DNA of 64,000 nt from Sipunculus nudus (taxonomy: Eukaryota > Annelida > Sipuncula > Golfingiida > Sipunculidae). Below, in pieces: positions 24,543 to 36,784 of this stretch. The notes beneath the pieces are model-generated. The model made no database searches, was not told where the DNA came from, and saw only the letters and a program-made list of their open reading frames with translations. How positions within the stretch are numbered: position 1 is the first letter of the stretch; each line of letters begins with the position of its first letter. The position numbers and the translations under genes were made by a program. The stretch covers positions 558,001 to 622,000 of the forward strand of contig CM049310.1 in NCBI GenBank assembly GCA_026874595.1, read 5' to 3'.

Positions 24543-26223
24543 ACAAGGCATCAAGTTAGCTCTGGACATCCCCTATGGTATACAGATGTTCCGTGCGTGG
24601 TGACAAGGCATCAAGTTTTCTCTCGACATCCTCTATGGTATACAGATGTTCCGTGGGTGGTGACAAGGCATCAAGTAAGCTCTGGACATCCTCTATGGTA
24701 TACAGATGTTCCGTGCGTGGTGACAAGGCATCAAGTTAGCTCTGGACATCCTCTATGGTATACAGATGTTCCGTGGGTGGTGACAAGGCATCAAGTTAGC
24801 TCTGGACATCCTCTTTGGTATACAGATGTTCCGTGGGTGGTGACAAAGCATCAAGTTAGCTCTCGATATCCGCTATGGTATACAGATGTTCCGTGCGTGG
24901 TGACAAGGCATCAAGTTAGCTCTGGACATCCTCTATGGTATACAGATGTTCCGTGCTTGGTGACAAGGCATCAAGTTAGCTCTGGACATCCTCTATGGTA
25001 TACAGATGTTCCGTGCGTGGTGACAAGGCAACAAGTTAGCTCTCGATATCCTCTATGGTGTACAGATGTTCCGTGCGTGGTGACAAGGCATCAAGTCAGC
25101 TCTGGACATCCTCTAGGGTATACAGATGTTCCGTGCGTGGTGACAAGGCAACAAGTTAGCTCTGGACATCCTCTATGGTATACAGATGTTCCGTGCGTGG
25201 TGACAAGGCAACAAGTTTGATTTCGACATCCTCTATGGTATACAGATGTTCCGTGCGTGGTGACCAGGCAACAAGTTAGCTCTGGACATCCTCTATGGTA
25301 TACAGATGTTCCGTGCGTGGTGACAAGGCATCAAGTTAGCTCTGGACATCCTCTATGGTATACAGATGTTCCTTTGCGTGGTGACAAGGCAACAAGTTAG
25401 CTCTGGACATCCTCTATGGTATACAGATGTTCCGTGCGTGGTGACAAGGCAACAAGTTAGCTTTGGACATCCTCTATGGTATACAGATGTTCCGTGCGTG
25501 GTGACAAGGCAACAAGTTAGCTCTAGATATCCTCTATGGTATACAGATGTTCCGTGCGTGGTGACAAGGCAACAAGTTAGCTCTCGATATCCTCTATGGT
25601 ATACAGATGTTCCGTGCATGGTGACAAGGCATCAATTTAGCTCTGGACATCCTCTATGGTATACAGATGTTCCGTGCGTGGTGACAAGGCAACAAGTTAG
25701 CTCTCGATGTCCCCTATGGTATACAGATGTTCCGTGCGTGGTGACAAGGCATCAAGTTAACTCTGGACATCCTCTATGGTATACAGATGTTCCGTGCGTG
25801 GTGACAAGGCAACAAGTTAGCTCTCGATATCCTCTATGGTATACAGATGTTCAGTGCGTGGTGACAAGGCATCAAGTTAGCTCTGGACATCCTCTATGGT
25901 ATACAGATGTTCCGTGCGTCGTGACAAGGCAGCAAGTTAGCTCTGGACATCCTCTATGGTATACAGATGTTCCGTGCGTGGTGACAAGGCATCAAGTTAG
26001 ATCTGGACATCCTCTATGGTATACAGATGTTCCGTGAGTGGTGACAAGGCAACAAGTTAGCTCTTGATATCCTCTATGGTATACAGATGTTCCGTGAGTG
26101 GTGACAAGGCATCAAGTTAGCTCTGGACATCCCCTATGGTATACAGATGTTCCGTGCGTGGTGACAAGGCATCAAGTTTTCTCTCGACATCCTCTATGGT
26201 ATACAGATGTTCCGTGCGTGGTG
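23823..26223 (+). repeat. Higher-order unit D, copy 1 (40 monomers)
   Basis: This 2,401-bp block (40 monomers plus one extra base from a 61-mer) is directly followed by its duplicate. It starts at a CAAC monomer with GGACAT before the TAGATAT monomer and ends at the GTTTTCTCTC monomer that carries GTGCGTGG in place of GTGGGTGG. It is the shortest unit seen as an intact adjacent pair. Confidence 0.9.
25323..25383 (+). repeat. 61-bp monomer, TTCCTTTGCG type
   Basis: In unit D copy 1; it accounts for that unit's extra base. Confidence 0.97.
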
Positions 26224-28624
26224 ACAAGGCAACAAGTTAGCTCTGGACATCCTCTATGGTATACAGATGTTCCGTGCGTGGTGACAAGGCAACAAGTTAG
26301 CTCTAGATATCCTCTATGGTATACAGATGTTCCGTGCGTGGTGACAAGGCAACAAGTTAGCTCTCGATATCCTCTATGGTATACAGATGTTCCGTGCATG
26401 GTGACAAGGCATCAATTTAGCTCTGGACATCCTCTATGGTATACAGATGTTCCGTGCGTGGTGACAAGGCAACAAGTTAGCTCTTGATATCCTCTATGGT
26501 ATACAGATGTTTCGTGCGTGGTGACAAGGCATCAAGTTACCTCTGGACATCCTCTATGGTATACAGATGTTCCATGCGTGGTGACAAGGCAGCAAGTTAG
26601 CTCTGGACATCCTCTATGGTATACAGATGTTCCGTGCGTGGTGACAAGGCATCAAGTTAGCTCTCGATATCCTCTATGGTATACAGATGTTCAGTGCGTG
26701 GTGACAAGGCATCAAGTTAGCTCTGGACATCCTCTATGGTATACAGATGTTCCGTGCGTCGTGACAAGGCAGCAAGTTAGCTCTGGACATCCTCTATGGT
26801 ATACAGATGTTCCGTGCGTGGTGACAAGGCATCAAGTTAGATCTGGACATCCTCTATGGTATACAGATGTTCCGTGAGTGGTGACAAGGCAACAAGTTAG
26901 CTCTTGATATCCTCTATGGTATACAGATGTTCCGTGAGTGGTGACAAGGCATCAAGTTAGCTCTGGACATCCCCTATGGTATACAGATGTTCCGTGCGTG
27001 GTGACAAGGCATCAAGTTTTCTCTCGACATCCTCTATGGTATACAGATGTTCCGTGGGTGGTGACAAGGCATCAAGTAAGCTCTGGACATCCTCTATGGT
27101 ATACAGATGTTCCGTGCGTGGTGACAAGGCATCAAGTTAGCTCTGGACATCCTCTATGGTATACAGATGTTCCGTGGGTGGTGACAAGGCATCAAGTTAG
27201 CTCTGGACATCCTCTTTGGTATACAGATGTTCCGTGGGTGGTGACAAAGCATCAAGTTAGCTCTCGATATCCGCTATGGTATACAGATGTTCCGTGCGTG
27301 GTGACAAGGCATCAAGTTAGCTCTGGACATCCTCTATGGTATACAGATGTTCCGTGCTTGGTGACAAGGCATCAAGTTAGCTCTGGACATCCTCTATGGT
27401 ATACAGATGTTCCGTGCGTGGTGACAAGGCAACAAGTTAGCTCTCGATATCCTCTATGGTGTACAGATGTTCCGTGCGTGGTGACAAGGCATCAAGTCAG
27501 CTCTGGACATCCTCTAGGGTATACAGATGTTCCGTGCGTGGTGACAAGGCAACAAGTTAGCTCTGGACATCCTCTATGGTATACAGATGTTCCGTGCGTG
27601 GTGACAAGGCAACAAGTTTGATTTCGACATCCTCTATGGTATACAGATGTTCCGTGCGTGGTGACCAGGCAACAAGTTAGCTCTGGACATCCTCTATGGT
27701 ATACAGATGTTCCGTGCGTGGTGACAAGGCATCAAGTTAGCTCTGGACATCCTCTATGGTATACAGATGTTCCTTTGCGTGGTGACAAGGCAACAAGTTA
27801 GCTCTGGACATCCTCTATGGTATACAGATGTTCCGTGCGTGGTGACAAGGCAACAAGTTAGCTTTGGACATCCTCTATGGTATACAGATGTTCCGTGCGT
27901 GGTGACAAGGCAACAAGTTAGCTCTAGATATCCTCTATGGTATACAGATGTTCCGTGCGTGGTGACAAGCCAACAAGTTAGCTCTCGATATCCTCTATGG
28001 TATACAGATGTTCCGTGCATGGTGACAAGGCATCAATTTAGCTCTGGACATCCTCTATGGTATACAGATGTTCCGTGCGTGGTGACAAGGCAACAAGTTA
28101 GCTCTCGATGTCCCCTATGGTATACAGATGTTCCGTGCGTGGTGACAAGGCATCAAGTTAACTCTGGACATCCTCTATGGTATACAGATGTTCCGTGCGT
28201 GGTGACAAGGCAACAAGTTAGCTCTCGATATCCTCTATGGTATACAGATGTTCAGTGCGTGGTAACAAGGCATCAAGTTAGCTCTGGACATCCTCTATGG
28301 TATACAGATGTTCCGTGCGTCGTGACAAGGCAGCAAGTTAGCTCTGGACATCCTCTATGGTATACAGATGTTCCGTGCATGGTGACAAGGCATCAAGTTA
28401 GATCTGGACATCCTCTATGGTATACAGATGTTCCGTGAGTGGTGACAAGGCAACAAGTTAGCTCTTGATATCCTCTATGGTATACAGATGTTCCGTGAGT
28501 GGTGACAAGGCATCAAGTTATCTCTGGACATCCCCTATTGTATACAGATGTTCCGTGCGTGGTGACAAGGCATCAAGTTTTCTCTCGACATCCTCTATGG
28601 TATACAGATGTTCCGTGGGTGGTG
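26224..28624 (+). repeat. Higher-order unit D, copy 2 (40 monomers)
   Basis: Same length (2,401 bp) and order as 23823-26223, and directly adjacent. Private changes include GACAAGCCAAC near 27967, GGTAACAAGG near 28264, GTGCATGG near 28380 and TTATCTCTGG with CTATTGTATAC near 28520-28543. The last GTTTTCTCTC monomer has GTGGGTGG, showing the switch into the 60-monomer unit that follows. Confidence 0.88.
27724..27784 (+). repeat. 61-bp monomer, TTCCTTTGCG type
   Basis: Equivalent of 25323-25383 in unit D copy 2. Confidence 0.97.
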
Positions 28625-30664
28625 ACAAGGCATCAAGTAAGCTCTGGACATCCTCTATGGTATACAGATGTTCCGTGCGTGGTGACAAGGCATCAAGTTA
28701 GCTCTGGACATCCTCTATGGTATACAGATGTTCCGTGGGTGGTGACAAGGCATCAAGTTAGCTCTGGACATCCTCTTTGGTATACAGATGTTCCGTGGGT
28801 GGTGACAAAGCATCAAGTTAGCTCTCGATATCCGCTATGGTATACAGATGTTCCGTGCGTGGTGACAAGGCATCAAGTTAGCTCTGGACATCCTCTATGG
28901 TATACAGATGTTCCGTGCTTGGTGACAAGGCATCAAGTTAGCTCTGGACATCCTCTATGGTATACAGATGTTCCGTGCGTGGTGACAAGGCAACAAGTTA
29001 GCTCTCGATATCCTCTATGGTGTACAGATGTTCCGTGCGTGGTGACAAGGCATCAAGTTAGCTCTGGACATCCTCTATGGTATACAGATGTTCCGTGCGT
29101 GGTGACACGGCATCAAGTTAGCTCTCGACATCCTCTATGGTATACAGATGTTCCGTGCGTGGTGACAAGGCAACAAGTTAGCTCTCGATATCCTCTATGG
29201 TATACAGATGTTCCGTGCGTGGTGACAAGACATCAAGTTAGCTCTGGACATCCTCTATGGTATACAGATGTTCCGTGCGTGGTGACAAGGCAACAAGTTA
29301 GCTCTAGATATCCTCTATGGTATACAGATGTTCCGTGCGTGGTGACAAGGCAACAAGTTAGCTCTCGATATCCTCTATGGTATACAGATGTTCCGTGCAT
29401 GGTGACAAGGCATCAATTTAGCTCTGGACATCCTCTATGGTATACAGATGTTCCGTGCGTGGTGACAAGGCAACAAGTTAGCTCTCGATGTCCCCTATGG
29501 TATACAGATGTTCCGTGCGTGGTGACAAGGCATCAAGTTAACTCTGGACATCCTCTATGGTATACAGATGTTCCGTGCGTGGTGACAAGGCAACAAGTTA
29601 GCTCTCGATATCCTCTATGGTATACAGATGTTCAGTGCGTGGTGACAAGGCATCAAGTTAGCTCTGGACATCCTCTATGGTATACAGATGTTCCGTGCGT
29701 CGTGACAAGGCAGCAAGTTAGCTCTGGACATCCTCTATGGTATACAGATGTTCCGTGCGTGGTGACAAGGCATCAAGTTAGCTCTGGACATCCTCTATGG
29801 TATACAGATGTTCCGTGAGTGGTGACAAGGCAACAAGTTAGCTCTCGATATCCTCTATGGTATACAGATGTTCCGTGAGTGGTGACAAGGCATCAAGTTA
29901 GCTCTGGACATCCCCTATGGTATACAGATGTTCCGTGCGTGGTGACAAGGCATCAAGTTTTCTCTCGACATCCTCTATGGTATACAGATGTTCCGTGGGT
30001 GGTGACAAGGCATCAAGTAAGCTCTGGACATCCTCTATGGTATACAGATTTTCCGTGCGTGGTGACAAGGCATCAAGTTAGCTCTGGACATCCTCTATGG
30101 TATACAGATGTTCCGTGGGTGGTGACAAGGCATCAAGTTAGCTCTGGACATCCTCTTTGGTATACAGATGTTCCGTGGGTGGTGACAAAGCATCAAGTTA
30201 GCTCTCGATATCCGCTATGGTATACAGATGTTCCGTGCGTGGTGACAAGGCATCAAGTTAGCTCTGGACATCCTCTATGGTATACAGATGTTCCGTGCTT
30301 GGTGACAAGGCATCAAGTTAGCTCTGGACATCCTCTATGGTATACAGATGTTCCGTGCGTGGTGACAAGGCAACAAGTTAGCTCTCGATATCCTCTATGG
30401 TGTACAGATGTTCCGTGCGTGGTGACAAGGCATCAAGTTAGCTCTGGACATCCTCTATGGTATACAGATGTTCCGTGCGTGGTGACAAGGCATCAAGTTA
30501 GCTCTCGACATCCTCTATGGTATACAGATGTTCCGTGCGTGGTGACAAGGCAACAAGTTAGCTCTCGATATCCTCTATGGTATACAGATGTTCCGTGCGT
30601 GGTGACAAGGCATCAAGTTAGCTCTGGACATCCTCTATGGTATACAGATGTTCCGTGCGTGGTG
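28505..30664 (+). repeat. Nested 1,380-bp (23-monomer) repeat inside unit C
   Basis: Monomers 1-13 of the unit (28505-29284) recur as monomers 24-36 (29885-30664) at a spacing of exactly 1,380 bp, in the same order of rare variants from GACATCCCC through AAGACATC-position monomers. The second run differs by GATTTTCC in its GTAAGCTC monomer and lacks the CACGGC and AAGACATC substitutions. The same nesting is present at 1381/2761, 20943/22323, 32105/33485 and 36785/38165, so it predates amplification of the 60-monomer unit. Confidence 0.9.
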
Positions 30665-32104
30665 ACAAGGCATCAAGTTAGCTCTGGACATCCTCTATGG
30701 TATACAGATGTTCCGTGCGTGGTGACAAGGTATCAAGTTAGCTCTGGACATCCTCTATGGTATACAGATGTTCCGTGCGTGGTGACAAGGCATCAAGTTA
30801 GCTCTGGACATCCTCTATGGTATACAGATCTTCCGTGCGTGGTTACAAGGCATAAAGTTAGCTCTCGACATCCTCTATGGTATACAGATGTTCTGTGGGT
30901 GGTGACAAGGCATCAAGTTAGCTCTGGACATCCTCTATGGTATACAGATGTTCCGTGCGTGGTGACAAGGCAACAAGTTAGCTCTCGATATCCTCTATGG
31001 TATACAGATGTTCCGTGCGTGGTGACAAGGCATCAAGTCAGCTCTGGACATCCTCTAGGGTATACAGATGTTCCGTGCGTGGTGACAAGGCAACAAGTTA
31101 GCTCTGGACATCCTCTATGGTATACAGATGTTCCGTGCGTGGTGACAAGGCAACAAGTTTGATTTCGTCATCCTCTATGGTATACAGATGTTCCGTGCGT
31201 GGTGACCAGGCAACAAGTTAGCTCTCGACATCCTCTATGGTATACAGATGTTCCGTGCGTGGTGACAAGGCATCAAGTTAGCTCTGGACATCCTCTATGG
31301 TATACAGATGTTCCGTGCGTGGTGACAAGGCAACAAGTTAGCTCTGGACATCTTCTATGGTATACAGATGTTCCGTGCGTGGTGACAAGGCAACAAGTTA
31401 GCTCTGGACATCCTCTATGGTATACAGATGTTCCGTGCGTGGTGACAAGGCAACAAGTTAGCTCTAGATATCCTCTATGGTATACAGATGTTCCGTGCGT
31501 GGTGACAAGGCAACAAGTTAGCTCTCGATATCCTCTATGGTATACAGATGTTCCGTGCATGGTGACAAGGCATCAATTTAGCTCTGGACATCCTCTATGG
31601 TATACAGATGTTCCGTGCGTGGTGACAAGGCAACAAGTTAGCTCTTGATATCCTCTATGGTATACAGATGTTTCGTGCGTGGTGACAAGGCATCAAGTTA
31701 CCTCTGGACATCCTCTATGGTATACAGATGTTCCATGCGTGGTGACAAGGCAGCAAGTTAGCTCTGGACATCCTCTATGGTATACAGATGTTCCGTGCGT
31801 GGTGACAAGGCATCAAGTTAGCTCTCGATATCCTCTATGGTATACAGATGTTCAGTGCGTGGTGACAAGGCATCAAGTTAGCTCTGGACATCCTCTATGG
31901 TATACAGATGTTCCGTGCGTCGTGACAAGGCAGCAAGTTAGCTCTGGACATCCTCTATGGTATACAGATGTTCCGTGCGTGGTGACAAGGCATCAAGTTA
32001 GATCTGGACATCCTCTATGGTATACAGATGTTCCGTGAGTGGTGACAAGGCAACAAGTTAGCTCTTCATATCCTCTATGGTATACAGATGTTCCGTGAGT
32101 GGTG
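28505..32104 (+). repeat. 60-monomer unit C, tandem copy 1
   Basis: Exactly 60 monomers (3,600 bp) with no indels. Numbering from the GACATCCCC monomer, markers are GTTTTCTCTC (2), GTAAGCTC (3), CTTTGG (5), CAAAGC (6), GTGCTTGG (7), GGTGTACAG (9), CACGGC (11), AAGACATC (13), TAGATAT (14), GTGCATGG (15), AATTTAGC (16), CGATGTCCCC (17), TTAACTC (18), TTCAGTG (19), GTGCGTCG (20), paired GTGAG (22-23). Monomers 24-36 then repeat 1-13, and 50-60 resemble 14-23. Compared with 32105-35704 I saw about six base differences. Confidence 0.95.
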
Positions 32105-35100
32105 ACAAGGCATCAAGTTAGCTCTGGACATCCCCTATGGTATACAGATGTTCCGTGCGTGGTGACAAGGCATCAAGTTTTCTCTCGACATCCTCTATGG
32201 TATACAGATGTTCCGTGGGTGGTGACAAGGCATCAAGTAAGCTCTGGACATCCTCTATGGTATACAGATGTTTCGTGCGTGGTGACAAGGCATCAAGTTA
32301 GCTCTGGACATCCTCTATGGTATACAGATGTTCCGTGGGTGGTGACAAGGCATCAAGTTAGCTCTGGACATCCTCTTTGGTATACAGATGTTCCGTGGGT
32401 GGTGACAAAGCATCAAGTTAGCTCTCGATATCCGCTATGGTATACAGATGTTCCGTGCGTGGTGACAAGGCATCAAGTTAGCTCTGGACATCCTCTATGG
32501 TATACAGATGTTCCGTGCTTGGTGACAAGGCATCAAGTTAGCTCTGGACATCCTCTATGGTATACAGATGTTCCGTGCGTGGTGACAAGGCAACAAGTTA
32601 GCTCTCGATATCCTCTATGGTGTACAGATGTTCCGTGCGTGGTGACAAGGCATCAAGTTAGCTCTGGACATCCTCTATGGTATACAGATGTTCCGTGCGT
32701 GGTGACACGGCATCAAGTTAGCTCTCGACATCCTCTATGGTATACAGATGTTCCGTGCGTGGTGACAAGGCAACAAGTTAGCTCTCGATATCCTCTATGG
32801 TATACAGATGTTCCGTGCGTGGTGACAAGACATCAAGTTAGCTCTGGACATCCTCTATGGTATACAGATGTTCCGTGCGTGGTGACAAGGCATCAAGTTA
32901 GCTCTAGATATCCTCTATGGTATACAGATGTTCCGTGCGTGGTGACAAGGCAACAAGTTAGCTCTCGATATCCTCTATGGTATACAGATGTTCCGTGCAT
33001 GGTGACAAGGCATCAATTTAGCTCTCGATATCCTCTATGGTATACAGATGTTCCGTGCGTGGTGACAAGGCAACAAGTTAGCTCTCGATGTCCCCTATGG
33101 TATACAGATGTTCCGTGCGTGGTGACAAGGCATCAAGTTAACTCTGGACATCCTCTATGGTATACAGATGTTCCGTGCGTGGTGACAAGGCAACAAGTTA
33201 GCTCTCGATATCCTCTATGGTATACAGATGTTCAGTGCGTGGTGACAAGGCATCAAGTTAGCTCTGGACATCCTCTATGGTATACAGATGTTCCGTGCGT
33301 CGTGACAAGGCAGCAAGTTAGCTCTGGACATCCTCTATGGTATACAGATGTTCCGTGCGTGGTGACAAGGCATCAAGTTAGCTCTGGACATCCTCTATGG
33401 TATACAGATGTTCCGTGAGTGGTGACAAGGCAACAAGTTAGCTCTCGATATCCTCTATGGTATACAGATGTTCCGTGAGTGGTGACAAGGCATCAAGTTA
33501 GCTCTGGACATCCCCTATGGTATACAGATGTTCCGTGCGTGGTGACAAGGCATCAAGTTTTCTCTCGACATCCTCTATGGTATACAGATGTTCCGTGGGT
33601 GGTGACAAGGCATCAAGTAAGCTCTGGACATCCTCTATGGTATACAGATTTTCCGTGCGTGGTGACAAGGCATCAAGTTAGCTCTGGACATCCTCTATGG
33701 TATACAGATGTTCCGTGGGTGGTGACAAGGCATCAAGTTAGCTCTGGACATCCTCTTTGGTATACAGATGTTCCGTGGGTGGTGACAAAGCATCAAGTTA
33801 GCTCTCGATATCCGCTATGGTATACAGATGTTCCGTGCGTGGTGACAAGGCATCAAGTTAGCTCTGGACATCCTCTATGGTATACAGATGTTCCGTGCTT
33901 GGTGACAAGGCATCAAGTTAGCTCTGGACATCCTCTATGGTATACAGATGTTCCGTGCGTGGTGACAAGGCAACAAGTTAGCTCTCGATATCCTCTATGG
34001 TGTACAGATGTTCCGTGCGTGGTGACAAGGCATCAAGTTAGCTCTGGACATCCTCTATGGTATACAGATGTTCCGTGCGTGGTGACAAGGCATCAAGTTA
34101 GCTCTCGACATCCTCTATGGTATACAGATGTTCCGTGCGTGGTGACAAGGCAACAAGTTAGCTCTCGATATCCTCTATGGTATACAGATGTTCCGTGCGT
34201 GGTGACAAGGCATCAAGTTAGCTCTGGACATCCTCTATGGTATACAGATGTTCCGTGCGTGGTGACAAGGCATCAAGTTAGCTCTGGACATCCTCTATGG
34301 TATACAGATGTTCCGTGCGTGGTGACAAGGTATCAAGTTAGCTCTGGACATCCTCTATGGTATACAGATGTTCCGTGCGTGGTGACAAGGCATCAAGTTA
34401 GCTCTGGACATCCTCTATGGTATACAGATCTTCCGTGCGTGGTTACAAGGCATAAAGTTAGCTCTCGACATCCTCTATGGTATACAGATGTTCTGTGGGT
34501 GGTGACAAGGCATCAAGTTAGCTCTGGACATCCTCTATGGTATACAGATGTTCCGTGCGTGGTGACAAGGCAACAAGTTAGCTCTCGATATCCTCTATGG
34601 TATACAGATGTTCCGTGCGTGGTGACAAGGCATCAAGTCAGCTCTGGACATCCTCTAGGGTATACAGATGTTCCGTGCGTGGTGACAAGGCAACAAGTTA
34701 GCTCTGGACATCCTCTATGGTATACAGATGTTCCGTGCGTGGTGACAAGGCAACAAGTTTGATTTCGTCATCCTCTATGGTATACAGATGTTCCGTGCGT
34801 GGTGACCAGGCAACAAGTTAGCTCTCGACATCCTCTATGGTATACAGATGTTCCGTGCGTGGTGACAAGGCATCAAGTTAGCTCTGGACATCCTCTATGG
34901 TATACAGATGTTCCGTGCGTGGTGACAAGGCAACAAGTTAGCTCTGGACATCTTCTATGGTATACAGATGTTCCGTGCGTGGTGACAAGGCAACAAGTTA
35001 GCTCTGGACATCCTCTATGGTATACAGATGTTCCGTGCGTGGTGACAAGGCAACAAGTTAGCTCTAGATATCCTCTATGGTATACAGATGTTCCGTGCGT

Positions 35101-35704
35101 GGTGACAAGGCAACAAGTTAGCTCTCGATATCCTCTATGGTATACAGATGTTCCGTGCATGGTGACAAGGCATCAATTTAGCTCTGGACATCCTCTATGG
35201 TATACAGATGTTCCGTGCGTGGTGACAAGGCAACAAGTTAGCTCTTGATATCCTCTATGGTATACAGATGTTTCGTGCGTGGTGACAAGGCATCAAGTTA
35301 CCTCTGGACATCCTCTATGGTATACAGATGTTCCATGCGTGGTGACAAGGCAGCAAGTTAGCTCTGGACATCCTCTATGGTATACAGATGTTCCGTGCGT
35401 GGTGACAAGGCATCAAGTTAGCTCTCGATATCCTCTATGGTATACAGATGTTCAGTGCGTGGTGACAAGGCATCAAGTTAGCTCTGGACATCCTCTATGG
35501 TATACAGATGTTCCGTGCGTCGTGACAAGGCAGCAAGTTAGCTCTGGACATCCTCTATGGTATACAGATGTTCCGTGCGTGGTGACAAGGCATCAAGTTA
35601 GATCTGGACATCCTCTATGGTATACAGATGTTCCGTGAGTGGTGACAAGGCAACAAGTTAGCTCTTCATATCCTCTATGGTATACAGATGTTCCGTGAGT
35701 GGTG
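32105..35704 (+). repeat. 60-monomer unit C, tandem copy 2
   Basis: Another 3,600 bp in exact register with 28505-32104 and abutting it. Differences seen are GTTTCGTGCG in monomer 3, CATC for CAAC in monomer 14 (near 32890), and CTCGATATC for CTGGACATC in the AATTTAGC monomer (near 33020). The CTTCATATC change in monomer 60 is present at the end of both copies (near 32065 and 35665), so it predates this duplication. Confidence 0.95.
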
Positions 35705-36784
35705 ACAAGGCATCAAGTTAGCTCTGGACATCCCCTATGGTATACAGATGTTCCGTGCGTGGTGACAAGGCATCAAGTTTTCTCTCGACATCCTCTATGG
35801 TATACAGATGTTCCGTGGGTGGTGACAAGGCATCAAGTAAGCTCTGGACATCCTCTATGGTATACAGATGTTTCGTGCGTGGTGACAAGGCATCAAGTTA
35901 GCTCTGGACATCCTCTATGGTATACAGATGTTCCGTGGGTGGTGACAAGGCATCAAGTTAGCTCTGGACATCCTCTTTGGTATACACATGTTCCGTGGGT
36001 GGTGACAAAGCATCAAGTTAGCTCTCGATATCCGCTATGGTATACAGATGTTCCGTGCGTGGTGACAAGGCATCAAGTTAGCTCTGGACATCCTCTATGG
36101 TATACAGATGTTCCGTGCTTGGTGACAAGGCATCAAGTTAGCTCTGGACATCCTCTATGGTATACAGATGTTCCGTGCGTGGTGACAAGGCAACAAGTTA
36201 GCTCTCGATATCCTCTATGGTGTACAGATGTTCCGTGCGTGGTGACAAGGCAACAAGTTAGCTCTCGATATCCTCTATGGTATACAGATGTTCCGTGCAT
36301 GGTGACAAGGCATCAATTTAGCTCTGGACATCCTCTATGGTATACAGATGTTCCGTGCGTGGTGACAAGGCAACAAGTTAGCTCTTGATATCCTCTATGG
36401 TATACAGATGTTTCGTGCGTGGTGACAAGGCATCAAGTTACCTCTGGACATCCTCTATGGTATACAGATGTTCCATGCGTGGTGACAAGGCAGCAAGTTA
36501 GCTCTGGACATCCTCTATGGTATACAGATGTTCCGTGCGTGGTGACAAGGCATCAAGTTAGCTCTCGATATCATCTATGGTATACAGATGTTCAGTGCGT
36601 GGTGACAAGGCATCAAGTTAGCTCTGGACATCCTCTATGGTATACAGATGTTCCGTGCGTCGTGACAAGGCAGCAAGTTAGCTCTGGACATCCTCTATGG
36701 TATACAGATGTTCCGTGCGTGGTGACAAGGCATCAAGTTAGATCTGGACATCCTCTATGGTATACAGATGTTCCGTGAGTGGTG
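35705..36784 (+). repeat. Internally deleted unit C, 18 monomers
   Basis: Third consecutive unit, cut from 60 to 18 monomers. It holds monomers 1-9 and 51-59, so 10-50 (41 monomers) and 60 are missing. The internal join lies near 36245, between the GGTGTACAG monomer and the monomer ending GTGCATGG. The loss is in whole monomers, so register is kept, as expected from unequal exchange between similar CAAC/CGATAT monomers. It carries the GTTTCGTGCG marker of copy 2, so it derives from a copy-2-like unit. Private changes are TATACACATG near 35984 and ATCATCTATGG near 36571. Confidence 0.92.
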
